From Sphingomonas sp. H160509 (GTDB lineage Bacteria > Pseudomonadota > Alphaproteobacteria > Sphingomonadales > Sphingomonadaceae): a stretch of 64,000 nucleotides of DNA. The stretch covers positions 2,934,001 to 2,998,000 of the forward strand of contig NZ_JAMXSR020000002.1 in NCBI RefSeq assembly GCF_024124765.2, read 5' to 3'. The notes under the pieces were generated by a model. It was not told the DNA's origin. It ran no database searches and saw only the letters and a program-made list of their open reading frames with translations. Below, one piece after another: positions 19,759 to 27,701 of this stretch. Made by a program: the position numbers and the translations under genes. Each line of letters begins with the position of its first letter. Within the stretch, counting starts at the first letter, position 1.

Positions 19759-20598
19759 CTAGGGTCACGACTCATTGATCAGAGCCAGAAGATGACGGTG
19801 GCGGCGAGCGCGAGAGCGGAAAAGAAGACGGTCGGGCATCGATCGTAGCGGGTAGCGACGCGGCGCCAGTCCTTCAGACGACCGAACATAATCTCGATAC
19901 GGCTCCGGCTTCGGTAGCGGCGCTTGTCATATTTGACGGGGATGATCCGGGATTTTCGCCCCGGAATGCAAGGCGTTATGCCCTTTGCCTGAAGGGCGTC
20001 CCTGTACCAGTCTGCGTCATAGCCGCGGTCGCCCAGCATCCACTGCGCCTTGGGTAGATCATCAAGCAGCGCGGCAGCGCCGGTGTAGTCGCTGACCTGG
20101 CCCGCGGTCATGAAGAAGCTGAGCGGTCTGCCTTCTGCATCGGTGACAGCGTGCAGCTTCGTATTCATACCGCCTTTGGTGCGACCGATGAGGCGCCCAA
20201 GGCCCCCTTTTAACCCGCAGGCTGGACGCCGTGCGGTGCGCCTTCAGATAGGTCGCATCGATCATGATCGTCTTCGGCGTGGCGCTCGCGGCCGCCAGTC
20301 CTTCCATTATGCGGAGGAAGACACCCCTTTCGCCCCATCGCTTCCACCGGTTGTAGAGCGTCTTGTGTGGGCAATACTCCCGAGGGACATCGCACCATCG
20401 TAGCCCGTTGCGGTTGACGAAAACGATGCTGCTAACACTCGCCGGTCATCAACCCGTGGCTTGCCGTGGCTCTTGGGAAAATACGGTTCGAGCCGCGCCA
20501 TCTGCTCGTCGGTCAGCCAGTACAGGTCGCTCATCCTCGGTCTCCTCAGGGAGCCTGAATCAGATCGAGCCGCTCAGATCAATGGGTCCTGACCCTAG
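19759..20598 (-). mobile_element. IS5-family (IS427-like) insertion sequence
   Basis: About 840 bp. The ends CTAGGGTCACGACTCATTGA and, inverted, CTAGGGTCAGGACCCATTGA form terminal inverted repeats. CTAG at both edges probably includes the duplicated target. The single transposase occupies most of the element on the minus strand. It splits the intergenic region between the divergent sulfite-oxidase and HbpS-like transcription units, separating their two LysR-type motifs. Confidence 0.9.
19779..20534 (-). pseudogene. IS5-family transposase, frame interrupted at two places
   Basis: The DDE transposase starts MSDLYWLTDEQMARLEPYFP at 20534 and ends ALAATVIFWL. Catalytic segments include IMIDATYLKAHRT (first Asp), LGDRGYDADW (second Asp) and RIEIMFGRLKDWRR (Glu). 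The frame breaks after DDRRVLA (one base missing near 20430) and again after SLRVKRG near 20215. IS427-group elements normally use one programmed frameshift, so one break may be natural; the other is a mutation or a sequence error. Confidence 0.8.
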
Positions 20599-20684
20599 GG
20601 GCGGGGCTTACGATCGATCGGTCGGTTCTGAACTATTCGGCCGATACGCATCGAAGTTGATCTGGTACGTACCAAGTCGTTCCC

Positions 20685-20714
20685 TATGGAAACTATACGC
20701 AGCAGCTATTTGAA
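20685..20714 (+). promoter_or_regulatory. Composite LysR-type operator/promoter motif, HbpS/thioredoxin copy
   Basis: TATGGAAACTATA, nine bases, TATTTGAA on the plus strand, 105 bp before the ATG at 20820. A CATAGT hexamer lies about 18 bp after the TTTGAA and could be the -10. The 13-bp dyad is identical to the msrB copy. The rest of the 221-bp gap between the IS and the gene shows nothing else. Confidence 0.75.
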
Positions 20715-20819
20715 TTGCGCTGGCCACGCAGCCATAGTCGTAGACTAACGATCGTTGCCGATAAACTCATTTCCAACCTCACAAATGCCGACGGATCGCG
20801 CCTCGGCGAAGGAAATCCC

Positions 20820-21251
20820 ATGAGCAAATCCATCGCCACCGCGTCGATCAACCGCGAAACCGCGGTCGCCCTCATCGACGCGGCGATCGCCGCGGCCCGT
20901 GCAATCGGCATCCCGGCTGCCGTCGCCGTCGTCGACGCCACCGGCTATCTACGCGCGTTCGAGCGCACCGACGACGCGCCGTTTCTCACTGTCGACGTCG
21001 CCATCGACAAGGCGTGGAGTTCCGCCTCGTTCGGGTTTCCGACGCATGTCTGGAACGAGTATGTGACCAACGATCCGAAAGTGGCGCCGCTCGCCTATCG
21101 TCCGCGGATGGTGGCGGTCGGCGGCGGATACCCGATCCTGGAGGACGGCAAGTTGATCGGCGGGATTGGCATCTCCGGCGGCAACTATCAGCAGGACCAG
21201 GATGCCTGCGTAGCGGCACTCAAGCAAATCGGGTTCGAGCTACCTGCCTGA
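20820..21251 (+). CDS. GlcG/HbpS family haem-binding-like protein
   Basis: A 143-residue protein of the GlcG/HbpS family (PF03928), recognised by AAIAAARAIGIPAAVAVVDA, the AWSSASFGFPT segment and the C-terminal GGYPILEDGKLIGGIGISGG. HbpS binds haem and takes part in redox sensing in Streptomyces; other members are cofactor-binding proteins of unknown function. No signal peptide is seen. The start at 20820 follows AAGGAAAT. It is followed 42 bp later by a thioredoxin-like gene, likely the same operon. Confidence 0.85.
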   Translation: MSKSIATASINRETAVALIDAAIAAARAIGIPAAVAVVDATGYLRAFERTDDAPFLTVDVAIDKAWSSASFGFPTHVWNEYVTNDPKVAPLAYRPRMVAVGGGYPILEDGKLIGGIGISGGNYQQDQDACVAALKQIGFELPA

Positions 21252-21293
21252 CGCCCGCCAAGCCGACGATCCGCATTGTAATTGGAGTAGCAA

Positions 21294-21764
21294 ATGAGCA
21301 TCGACCAACGCCAAGCCCCCGAGCTGCGAGTGCAGAAATGGATCGGCGGCGACGGAGGAGCGATCGCGCCGCTTACGCTGTCGGATATCGGGTCCGGTCC
21401 GAAGATCCTGTTCGCTTTCCAGCATTGGTGCCCCGGCTGCCATCTTCATGGGTTTCCGACGCTACAAAAATTGCATGGCGCATTGAGCCCCAAGGGCGTG
21501 GGGTTCGCGGTGATCCAGACGGTCTTCGAAGGCGCGGACGAGAACACATTCGATATGTTGCGCGTGAACCAGCTCAAATATGACCTTCCCCTCGCTTTCG
21601 GTCACGATGAGCCCCCGACCGGGCAGACGCTGCCGACCTTCATGGAAGACTACCGCACGCGAGGAACACCCTGGTTCACGGTTATCGATGCAGACGGCCA
21701 TATCGTCTTCTCGGATTTCCATCTCGATGCGGCCACGCTCATCGCGGACTTGAGACAGGCATAG
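21294..21764 (+). CDS. Thioredoxin-like (TlpA/AhpC-type) protein with CPGC active site
   Basis: A 156-residue thioredoxin-fold protein with the redox motif CPGC at residues 46-49 (FQHWCPGCHLHGFP) and a cis-Pro region in RGTPWFTVIDADG. No signal peptide is present, so it acts in the cytosol. CPGC instead of CGPC, and the following HLHGFP, resemble redoxin-domain proteins of unknown substrate. It converges on the DUF2218 gene and is likely co-expressed with the HbpS-like protein. Confidence 0.82.
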   Translation: MSIDQRQAPELRVQKWIGGDGGAIAPLTLSDIGSGPKILFAFQHWCPGCHLHGFPTLQKLHGALSPKGVGFAVIQTVFEGADENTFDMLRVNQLKYDLPLAFGHDEPPTGQTLPTFMEDYRTRGTPWFTVIDADGHIVFSDFHLDAATLIADLRQA

Positions 21765-21826
21765 CTTATGCAGCGAGGGCTCATCCTGACTGCTAGATTT
21801 GGGCGGTTCGACCGGCCCGCATGCGA

Positions 21827-22117
21827 TCAGGAAATCTCATGCCAGACGCAGCGCACGCCGGTATCGTGTTCAGCCACGCGATCCACATGCTTGGCCACGG
21901 CCTCCTTTGCGGCGTCGAAGCGTCCATGGTCCGTACCCACAAGCCGGAGCGACAAGCTATCGCCATCGGCTGTCATGATAAGCTGGCCGCCGGGAAGCTC
22001 GATCTCCGCGGTCAGCGCATCGTAGCGAACCGGATAGGTATGCACCCAGGCCTTGGCGATCTCGGTCAGATAGCGGCTGCCATCGATTGTGGCGATGCGT
22101 GCTTCGGCTTCGAACAT
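21827..22117 (-). CDS. DUF2218 domain protein
   Basis: A 96-residue protein matching DUF2218, a small family often encoded near siderophore or redox genes: the pattern ATIDGSRYLTEIAKAWVH and LRLVGTDHGRFDAAKEAVAKHVDRVA. It has a single Cys near the C-terminus. The function is unknown. It is the last gene of the apparent msrB-to-DUF2218 operon, 82 bp after the ridA stop. Confidence 0.8.
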   Translation of the reverse strand: MFEAEARIATIDGSRYLTEIAKAWVHTYPVRYDALTAEIELPGGQLIMTADGDSLSLRLVGTDHGRFDAAKEAVAKHVDRVAEHDTGVRCVWHEIS

Positions 22118-22199
22118 GAAGAGCTCCCGTAGACTGTGTGCTTCGATGAAAATCGTGAAATTACTCGAGATAAGGGTCGCGTCACGGATCCAAGGCGGA

Positions 22200-22602
22200 T
22201 CACGCTATGATCGCCGTCACGCGAATTTCGATACGCATGGCAGGCAACCCCAGTGCCTCTACCCCCCAATTGCGTCCAGATCGGCGCGCGGTCGGGCATG
22301 TAGTGGCGGTATAGCCTGGCCATCGTCTCGTTGATGACGGGAGGGAAGCCGCCGACGTGATAGGAATTGACGTGGACGACGTGGCGCCAGTTCGCCCCGG
22401 CCGTCGCGAGCGTCCGTTCCACGTTCTTGAACGCCTGCGCGATCTCGTCCTCTATCGACTCCGGAATGACGAGATCGTCGTTCCAGCCGCCTTGTCCGGA
22501 AATCTCCACGCGGTCGCCAATGCGCATTGCCTGGGAGTAATGCAGCGCGTCATGCAGGCGCGTTCCGTAGCCTGGGGTGATAAAGAACGACGGTGTCGTC
22601 AT
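22200..22602 (-). CDS. RidA-family protein (enamine/imine deaminase or related), 3' frameshift
   Basis: RidA proteins hydrolyse reactive enamine/imine intermediates, and some act as chaperones when chlorinated. The start MTTPSFFITPGYG at 22602 follows AAAAGGCGAG. The core DALHYSQAMRIGDRVEISGQ and the trimer-interface part HVVHVNSYHVGGF are clear. An extra G in the run at 22266-22271 disrupts the last 25 codons; repaired, the protein is 133 residues and ends AMRIEIRVTAIIA, as in the family. The catalytic Arg of classical RidA is not certain in this subgroup. Confidence 0.82.
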
Positions 22603-22653
22603 GAGCTCGCCTTTTATGAGATTAACGGCGTTCGGCACTGGCGCGTCGGCCGG

Positions 22654-23106
22654 TTATTCCACGTCTTCCACAATGAGGTTGCGGCCGTTGAACTGGACGG
22701 TCTCGCCTGCTCGTGCGCCTTCGATCGCTTCGAAGATCGGCGCCATCGTGGAAATGCCCATGACGTCACGCCCCTGACAGGTGAACCGGCTGGTCGACAC
22801 GGCAATCGCGAAGTAGCGGCCGGACAGCTTGACGACGGCGCCTTCCTCGACGATCGACTTGGGGCCGAAGTCGATCATCCTGAGCTTGTCGATCTTGTCG
22901 GCGTAATCGTGCAGCGTGTCGTCGAGCGCTTCGGCGAGGTCGCTGGCGATCTCGGCCTGCGCCAGTTCGTCGTTCTCGACCGGTTCGCTTTGATCGACCT
23001 TGGCGGTGAAGACATAGTCGAGGTAGTTTCCCCGGGCGCTCTGCAGGGCGGCGGTCTCCAGCGAGAGCATCGTGTCTCGGATGTTGGCCTTGTTCCAGTC
23101 CATCAT
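22654..23106 (-). CDS. Conserved hypothetical protein with a GreA/GreB-like C-terminal segment
   Basis: A 150-residue acidic protein of unknown function. The N-terminal half (SLETAALQSARGNYLDYVF onward) looks helical. The C-terminal half resembles the FKBP-like domain of transcript-cleavage factors (GAVVKLSGRYFAIAVSTSRF, then ISTMAPIFEAIEGARAGETV), but the acidic coiled-coil tip residues of GreA are not evident. It sits between corA-adjacent unknown and ridA in the stress operon. It could interact with RNA polymerase, but this is only inferred. Confidence 0.55.
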   Translation of the reverse strand: MMDWNKANIRDTMLSLETAALQSARGNYLDYVFTAKVDQSEPVENDELAQAEIASDLAEALDDTLHDYADKIDKLRMIDFGPKSIVEEGAVVKLSGRYFAIAVSTSRFTCQGRDVMGISTMAPIFEAIEGARAGETVQFNGRNLIVEDVE

Positions 23107-23164
23107 GACGTCCTTGCGTTATGGTGCTTCGATAGTTCGGCGGACTCGTACTCCGGCGAGGCCG

Positions 23165-23737
23165 CTATTCGTCGCTGTTGACGTCTTCGCCCTGGTAGGG
23201 GACGCGGATCAGCCGGGGATCCCGGATGATGCTCGTGACGAGCCAGACATAATCCTGCTCGGCGGTGTCGAAGCCGAGGATGCTGAAGCCGCCGCCGAAC
23301 GGGCACGACGGGAAGTCCGGAAAGCCCTCGCGCAGAACGTAGCGTTCGGGATCGCGGTGGAACTCGTCCTTGAAGACCTTGCGCAGTCCGTGCTTGGTCG
23401 GCGCATCGCGGTCGCTTGCCGCCACGGTTTCCCGATCCGCGACGAGCCGCTCGGACAGGTCGCGGGGACAGATTTCGTGGAACACGTCGAACGCGTCGAT
23501 CAACAGGCCGCGGTGCCCGGTCGCCGGGTCGGTGACCGCGTAGATGTTGGAGGCGTCTTCGCCATCATCGCCGCTTTCAAGGCGCAACGCCGCGTCGACG
23601 CGAATGGTGCAAGCCTCGATGGTCGATCCGAGTTCAAGATCGACGAGGTTGCTGTCCTTGACGCGGTACTCGTGGTCGTAGCCCTTGGCGACGAACGCCT
23701 GCACCGCTTCGAGGATGTCGGTTAGTTGGGTCGTCAT
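23165..23737 (-). CDS. Conserved hypothetical protein in the msr/corA operon
   Basis: I do not recognise this family. The protein (about 190 residues from MTTQLTD at 23737) is acidic and soluble with no signal peptide. Notable segments are ECAITIRVDAA-like acidic beta regions (EACTIRVDAALRLE), DVFHEICPRDLSERL and FPDFPSCPFGGGFSILGFD. The start overlaps the end of corA by 4 bp (ATGA), so it is translated with corA. Two Cys residues are present; whether they are redox-active is unknown. Confidence 0.65.
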   Translation of the reverse strand: MTTQLTDILEAVQAFVAKGYDHEYRVKDSNLVDLELGSTIEACTIRVDAALRLESGDDGEDASNIYAVTDPATGHRGLLIDAFDVFHEICPRDLSERLVADRETVAASDRDAPTKHGLRKVFKDEFHRDPERYVLREGFPDFPSCPFGGGFSILGFDTAEQDYVWLVTSIIRDPRLIRVPYQGEDVNSDE

Positions 23738-24702
23738 AGCCACTTGGCCTTCTTAAAGCGCACGAACAGCAGCAGGCAGAACACTGCGATCACGCCGAGC
23801 ACGATGAAGTATCCGTAGGTCGCGTCCAATTCCGGCATGTTCTTGAAGTTCATGCCGTAAATTCCGGCGATCGCCGTCGGGACCGCCAGTATCGCCGCCC
23901 ACGCCGCGAGCTGCCGGGTGATCACGCCCATCCGTTGCGCCTCCAGGAGGCTGCTCGCCTCGAAAACCGTGGACAGGACGTGGAGGAGGCCGTCGACCAT
24001 CGACTGGACGCGGTGGAGATGGTCCGCGACGTCGCTGAAATAGGGTGTCACGTCGGCGCTGATGCAGGGGAAATGGCCGCGGACGAGCTTTCCCACCAGC
24101 TCCCCCATGGCGCCGAGCGTGCGCTGGAACCGCGTGAGTTCGGATCTCAGTTCGAAGATGCGGACGACGTCTTCTCGCTCGAGGAAGTCGTCGAGCGACC
24201 GTCTCTCCATCGCCAGCACGTCGTCCTCGATCATCTCGAAGATCGGTAGATACTGATCGACGATGCGGTGCAGGATGGCGTGCAGCACGTAGTCGACACC
24301 CTTTCGGGACAAGGTTGTCGATCCCTCGAGTTGCGCGCGAAGATTGCCCAGCGCGCCCGCGGTGCCGTGCCGTACGGTGATGAGATGATTATGACCGGTG
24401 AAGATCGCCATCTTGCCGTAGATGATCCGGTCGCCCACCAGCGCCGCGGTCTGCGCGACGATGTAGAGTTCATCATTGTAGACTTCGAGCTTGGGCGGGC
24501 ACAGCGGGTGCATCGCGTTGTCGATCGCCAATGGATGGAGGTCATACGTCGCCTGGATCGCGGCAAGCTCGTCGTCGGTGGGCTCGCCGAGCGCGATCCA
24601 GCAAAAGCCCGTGCGATCCTCGCCCAGTTCGATGCTTTCATCGAGCGCGATCGCCCGGACCCGCTTGCCTTCGTGGTAATAATAGGCGGCGATTACGCTC
24701 AT
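23734..24702 (-). CDS. corA: CorA-family divalent cation transporter
   Basis: CorA forms a pentameric magnesium/cobalt channel in the inner membrane. The 322-residue protein has the long acidic cytoplasmic funnel domain and two C-terminal helices with the signature GIYGMNFKNMPE between them. It ends with the basic tail VRFKKAKWL. The ATG at 24702 overlaps the stop of the upstream glutathione-S-transferase gene (ATGA). The joined open frame with the transferase is the result of an indel, not a true fusion. Confidence 0.92.
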   Translation of the reverse strand: MSVIAAYYYHEGKRVRAIALDESIELGEDRTGFCWIALGEPTDDELAAIQATYDLHPLAIDNAMHPLCPPKLEVYNDELYIVAQTAALVGDRIIYGKMAIFTGHNHLITVRHGTAGALGNLRAQLEGSTTLSRKGVDYVLHAILHRIVDQYLPIFEMIEDDVLAMERRSLDDFLEREDVVRIFELRSELTRFQRTLGAMGELVGKLVRGHFPCISADVTPYFSDVADHLHRVQSMVDGLLHVLSTVFEASSLLEAQRMGVITRQLAAWAAILAVPTAIAGIYGMNFKNMPELDATYGYFIVLGVIAVFCLLLFVRFKKAKWL

Positions 24703-25404
24703 GCCGGCTTCGCGGGGATATGCAGTCCGCGCTGCACCGCGGGTCGCGCCAGCGCGCGCTCGAGCCAAGCCTGGACGTTCGCATAGTCGTCGAGACCGAG
24801 AATATCGACGGCAGCGTAGAACGCGCCCAGCGCATTCACCCAGCCAATCGTCGCGATATCCGCGATCGAATAGTCGTCGACGATCCAGTCGCGGCCTTCC
24901 AACTGACGCTCGAGGACCCCAAGGAGACGCTTGGTTTCGTCGACGAAGCGCTGTCGAGGCCGCTTGTCCTCGATATCCTTGCCGCCAAATCGCAGGAAGA
25001 AGCCGAGCTGACCGAACATCGGTCCGATCGCCGACATCTGGAAGAAGACCCAGGCAAGCGTCTCGTACCGTCTGGCAGGGTCGACGGGCATGAACTGGCC
25101 CGTCTTCTCGGCGAGGTAGAGAAGGATCGCCCCGGATTCCCCATAGCGCCAGGGGCTTACCGTCGGGCCCCGCCGGATCGATGATCGCCGGGATGCGGCC
25201 GTTCGGATTGAGCGCCACGAACGCCGGGTCCTTCGACTCGTTGTTCGAAGTGTCTACGAAATGCGGCTCGTACGCCGCGCCGGTTTCCTCCAGCATGATC
25301 GAGACCTTGACGCCGTTGGGGGTCGGCGTGGCGTAGAGCTGGATGCGATCGGGATGCGACGCCGGCCAGCGCTGCGTGATCGGGAAGGACGAGAGGTCGG
25401 TCAT
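24699..25404 (-). CDS. Glutathione S-transferase family protein (YfcG/Ure2p-like), frameshifted
   Basis: Repaired length is 234 residues. The N-terminal thioredoxin-like domain (RIQLYATPTPNGVKVSIMLE) has TPNGxKVS, typical of the Nu/YfcG class that acts as disulfide-bond reductases with glutathione. NPNGRIPAIID supplies the cis-Pro. An extra G near 25146 interrupts the ESGAILLYLAEKTGQ motif. The C-terminal helical domain (GRDWIVDDYSIADIAT) is in the second frame. Start MTDLSSFPI at 25404, 68 bp after msrA. Confidence 0.85.
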
Positions 25405-25472
25405 AATCTGCGATCCTGGTGCTGCGGTCATGGAGGATTGCGGACCAGACCGGCGCTACTCGGTGGTGAAGT

Positions 25473-26012
25473 CTATTCCGCGGCGATCCCGGTCGCAGGC
25501 TGCGCATCGTCAGCCGTCTTGCGCTTGGGAAGCACGCAGCCAGGACGCACGAAGTGGCAGGTGTAGCCGTTCGGCCGCGTCTCCAGATAATCCTGATGGT
25601 CCGGCTCGGCCTCCCAGAAATCGCCGACCGGCACGACCTCGGTGACCACCTTGCCATTCCACAGCCCGGAGGCATCCACGTCGGCGATCGTGTCCTCGGC
25701 AACGCGCCTCTGCGCGTCGTCGACGTAATAGATGCCCGACCGGTAGGAGAGCCCCATGTCGTTGCCCTGGCGGTTCTTGGTGGTGGGATCGTGGATCTGG
25801 AAGAAGAATTCGAGGATGGCCCGGTAGCTCGTCACCGCCGGGTCGAAGACGATCTCGATCCCCTCGGCATGCGTCCCGTGGTTGCGATAGGTGGCGTTCG
25901 GAATATCGCCGCCGGTGTAGCCGACGCGGGTCGAGACGATGCCGGGCCGCTTGCGGATCAGATCCTGCATGCCCCAGAAGCATCCACCCGCGAGAATGGC
26001 GCGCTCGTGCAT
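25473..26012 (-). CDS. msrA: Peptide-methionine (S)-S-oxide reductase MsrA
   Basis: MsrA reduces the S-epimer of methionine sulfoxide in proteins. The 179-residue enzyme begins [14 protein letters not shown] with the catalytic Cys11 in GCFWG, followed by RVGYTGGD and the [18 protein letters not shown] substrate-binding segment. A Cys near the C-terminus (FVRPGCVLP) may be the resolving residue. The start lies at the end of msrB. It is cytosolic, with no signal peptide. Confidence 0.95.
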   Translation of the reverse strand: MHERAILAGGCFWGMQDLIRKRPGIVSTRVGYTGGDIPNATYRNHGTHAEGIEIVFDPAVTSYRAILEFFFQIHDPTTKNRQGNDMGLSYRSGIYYVDDAQRRVAEDTIADVDASGLWNGKVVTEVVPVGDFWEAEPDHQDYLETRPNGYTCHFVRPGCVLPKRKTADDAQPATGIAAE

Positions 26013-26470
26013 ATTAAGCCTCCCTCTGCCTGATCGAGATATTCGCCGTAGCCTTCGTTCTCCATCTCATCGCGCGGGATGAAGCGAAGCGACGCCGAGT
26101 TGATGCAATAGCGCAGGCCACCGCGGTCGGCGGGACCGTCCGGGAACACGTGGCCGAGATGGCTGTCGGCATGCACCGACCTGACCTCGGTCCGGACCGT
26201 TCCGTGCGTGGTGTCGCGGACCTCGTTCACGTTTGCGGGCACGATCGGCTTGGTGAAGCTGGGCCAGCCGGAGCCCGACTCGTATTTGTCGGTCGATGCG
26301 AACAGCGGCTCGCCCGATACGACGTCGACATAGATGCCGGGCTCCTTGTTGCCGTCATACTCTCCGGTGAAGGGCCGTTCGGTACCCGAGTGCTGCGTCA
26401 CCCGGCGTTGCTCCGGGGTCAGTCGATCGACTGCGTCCTGCGATCTTTCAAACTTCATGATATCACTCAA
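25958..26470 (-). CDS. msrB: Peptide-methionine (R)-S-oxide reductase MsrB
   Basis: MsrB reduces the R-epimer of methionine sulfoxide. The catalytic Cys is in [13 protein letters not shown] near residue 119, and the upstream conserved segment is [14 protein letters not shown]. There the usual recycling Cys of GCGWPSF is replaced by Ser, and the zinc CxxC pairs are absent. The frame runs 55 bp into msrA; removing one G in GAGGGAGG near 26019 would instead end the protein as QAEEA just before the msrA start, which is more natural. First gene of the operon, preceded by a LysR-type motif. Confidence 0.92.
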   Translation of the reverse strand: MSDIMKFERSQDAVDRLTPEQRRVTQHSGTERPFTGEYDGNKEPGIYVDVVSGEPLFASTDKYESGSGWPSFTKPIVPANVNEVRDTTHGTVRTEVRSVHADSHLGHVFPDGPADRGGLRYCINSASLRFIPRDEMENEGYGEYLDQAEGGLICTSAPFSRVDASGACRI

Positions 26471-26552
26471 TACTTTTCAAGAGGAACGAAGGATCTACGT
26501 TCAGAAAATAGTATTCGTCATCATGCAGTGTATCGCAGTACCTCCTGGAATT

Positions 26553-26582
26553 ATCCAATACGCCGGACGTATAGTTTCCATA
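26553..26582 (-). promoter_or_regulatory. Composite LysR-type operator/promoter motif, msrB-operon copy
   Basis: Read toward msrB: TATGGAAACTATA, nine bases, TATTGGAT, 83 bp before the start codon. TTGGAT with GATACA about 18 bp downstream could form the promoter. The 13-bp dyad is identical to that upstream of the HbpS-like gene. It sits between the LysR gene and its likely target operon. Confidence 0.8.
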
Positions 26583-26607
26583 CCACCGATACTGTTCATG
26601 CCGTGAC

Positions 26608-27483
26608 TCAATTCCACGCGTACCGGGCCGCCATTTGCGCGATCTTGCGTATTTCGACTGGCGCGGTGGAGCCGGAGACCGTCGCGATCACGACTTCGCG
26701 CTCCAGGACGAACCCGTCGATCGGGCGCGTGACGAGGCCGTGCGCCGTGGCCGATCGTTCCGGAAGGATGCATATGGCGTCGCTGTCGGCGACGACCCGC
26801 TGCACCCAGTCTTCGCGATCGGATCGAAAGCGGGGCTGCACGATCACGTCCCGTCGCGCGAAGTGATCGCGGATCTCGTCCCGAAACTCGCATTTCAGGC
26901 GGTCGACGAACGGAAACCTGACCAGGTCTTCGCCGCGCACGATATCGCCGGCAGCCAGGGGATGGGTCGCGGAACAGCCGAGGACGAAGCGTTCGCGAAA
27001 TAACGGGTGCACGCTCAACTTAAGGTCGGGCCGGGTTTCACGCGGCAGGATGCAGGCGTGGTATTTTCCCGACAGCACCTCCGATGCGTCCTCGTTCGAC
27101 TGGAGCGAGTGCAGCTTGATCTCGACCGACGGAACTTCCGCCAGCGCGCTCTCGAAAAACGCCGAGAACTCCTTTGGCCCGACGGTAGGCGCGACCCCGA
27201 CATCCAACACGCGGTGCCTTCCCATCGCCCAGTTCTCGGAATGATCGCGGACGCTCCTGACCGCCGCCGCCATGCGCCTGAATTCCGCCTCGACGTCCTG
27301 ACCGAGGCCGGTAAGGCGGCTGTTCTTCCCGTCGCGATGGATCAGTCTCCCGCCGAGCTCCTCCTCCAGGCGATGGATCGCGCGGGTCAGACTGGGTTGT
27401 GACACACTGCTCAGGCGTGCTGCCGCCGTGAAATTGAGCGTCTCGGCCAAATTGATGAAGTAGCGGACTTGATTGAGTTCCAT
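26608..27483 (-). CDS. LysR-family transcriptional regulator
   Basis: The 291-residue protein has an N-terminal winged helix-turn-helix (MELNQVRYFINLAETLNFTA, QPSLTRAIHRLEEELGG) and a C-terminal periplasmic-binding-like effector domain. Four Cys residues lie in the effector domain (HACILP, LGCSATHPL, RLKCEFRD, AICILPE), which would permit redox sensing but prove nothing. It lies directly upstream of the msrB operon in the same direction. It is the best candidate to bind the composite motif found at four promoters in this island. Two TATGC-N5-GCATA palindromes lie upstream of it. Confidence 0.9.
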   Translation of the reverse strand: MELNQVRYFINLAETLNFTAAARLSSVSQPSLTRAIHRLEEELGGRLIHRDGKNSRLTGLGQDVEAEFRRMAAAVRSVRDHSENWAMGRHRVLDVGVAPTVGPKEFSAFFESALAEVPSVEIKLHSLQSNEDASEVLSGKYHACILPRETRPDLKLSVHPLFRERFVLGCSATHPLAAGDIVRGEDLVRFPFVDRLKCEFRDEIRDHFARRDVIVQPRFRSDREDWVQRVVADSDAICILPERSATAHGLVTRPIDGFVLEREVVIATVSGSTAPVEIRKIAQMAARYAWN

Positions 27484-27552
27484 AGCCTCGACCCCTCAGC
27501 CTGACTGCTTCTTCATCCTCGGAGCGCGCCGTCGGTAAGAAGCCGGTATAAG

Positions 27553-27567
27553 TATGCTTGAGGCATA
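27553..27567. promoter_or_regulatory. TATGC-N5-GCATA palindrome 1 (putative MarR operator)
   Basis: TATGCTTGAGGCATA, a perfect 5+5+5 dyad, 70 bp upstream of the LysR gene and downstream of the MarR gene. The same half-sites recur at 27591 and, less perfectly, at 28241 upstream of the MarR gene. Confidence 0.6.
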
Positions 27568-27590
27568 TAGTTGCGGTTCGAGGCCATTGC

Positions 27591-27609
27591 TATATGCATG
27601 GCGCATATA
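27591..27609. promoter_or_regulatory. TATGC-N5-GCATA palindrome 2 (putative MarR operator)
   Basis: TATATGCATGGCGCATATA, a perfect 7+5+7 dyad in an AT-rich patch, 108-126 bp upstream of the LysR start. The 218-bp gap between LysR and MarR genes holds these two palindromes and no gene. Confidence 0.65.
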
Positions 27610-27701
27610 TATTATTTGCGCAGCGACATGCGCTGGTTCCTCGCTGTTTTTTTGAAAGCTGGCATCAGGTGGGCACGATCGCGAACTTCCTGCGCTTCGT
27701 C

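Noticed and set aside
23734..25431. A glutathione-transferase/CorA fusion protein
   Set aside because: The middle part is out of frame for the transferase. One extra G explains it, and the two genes otherwise overlap by ATGA.
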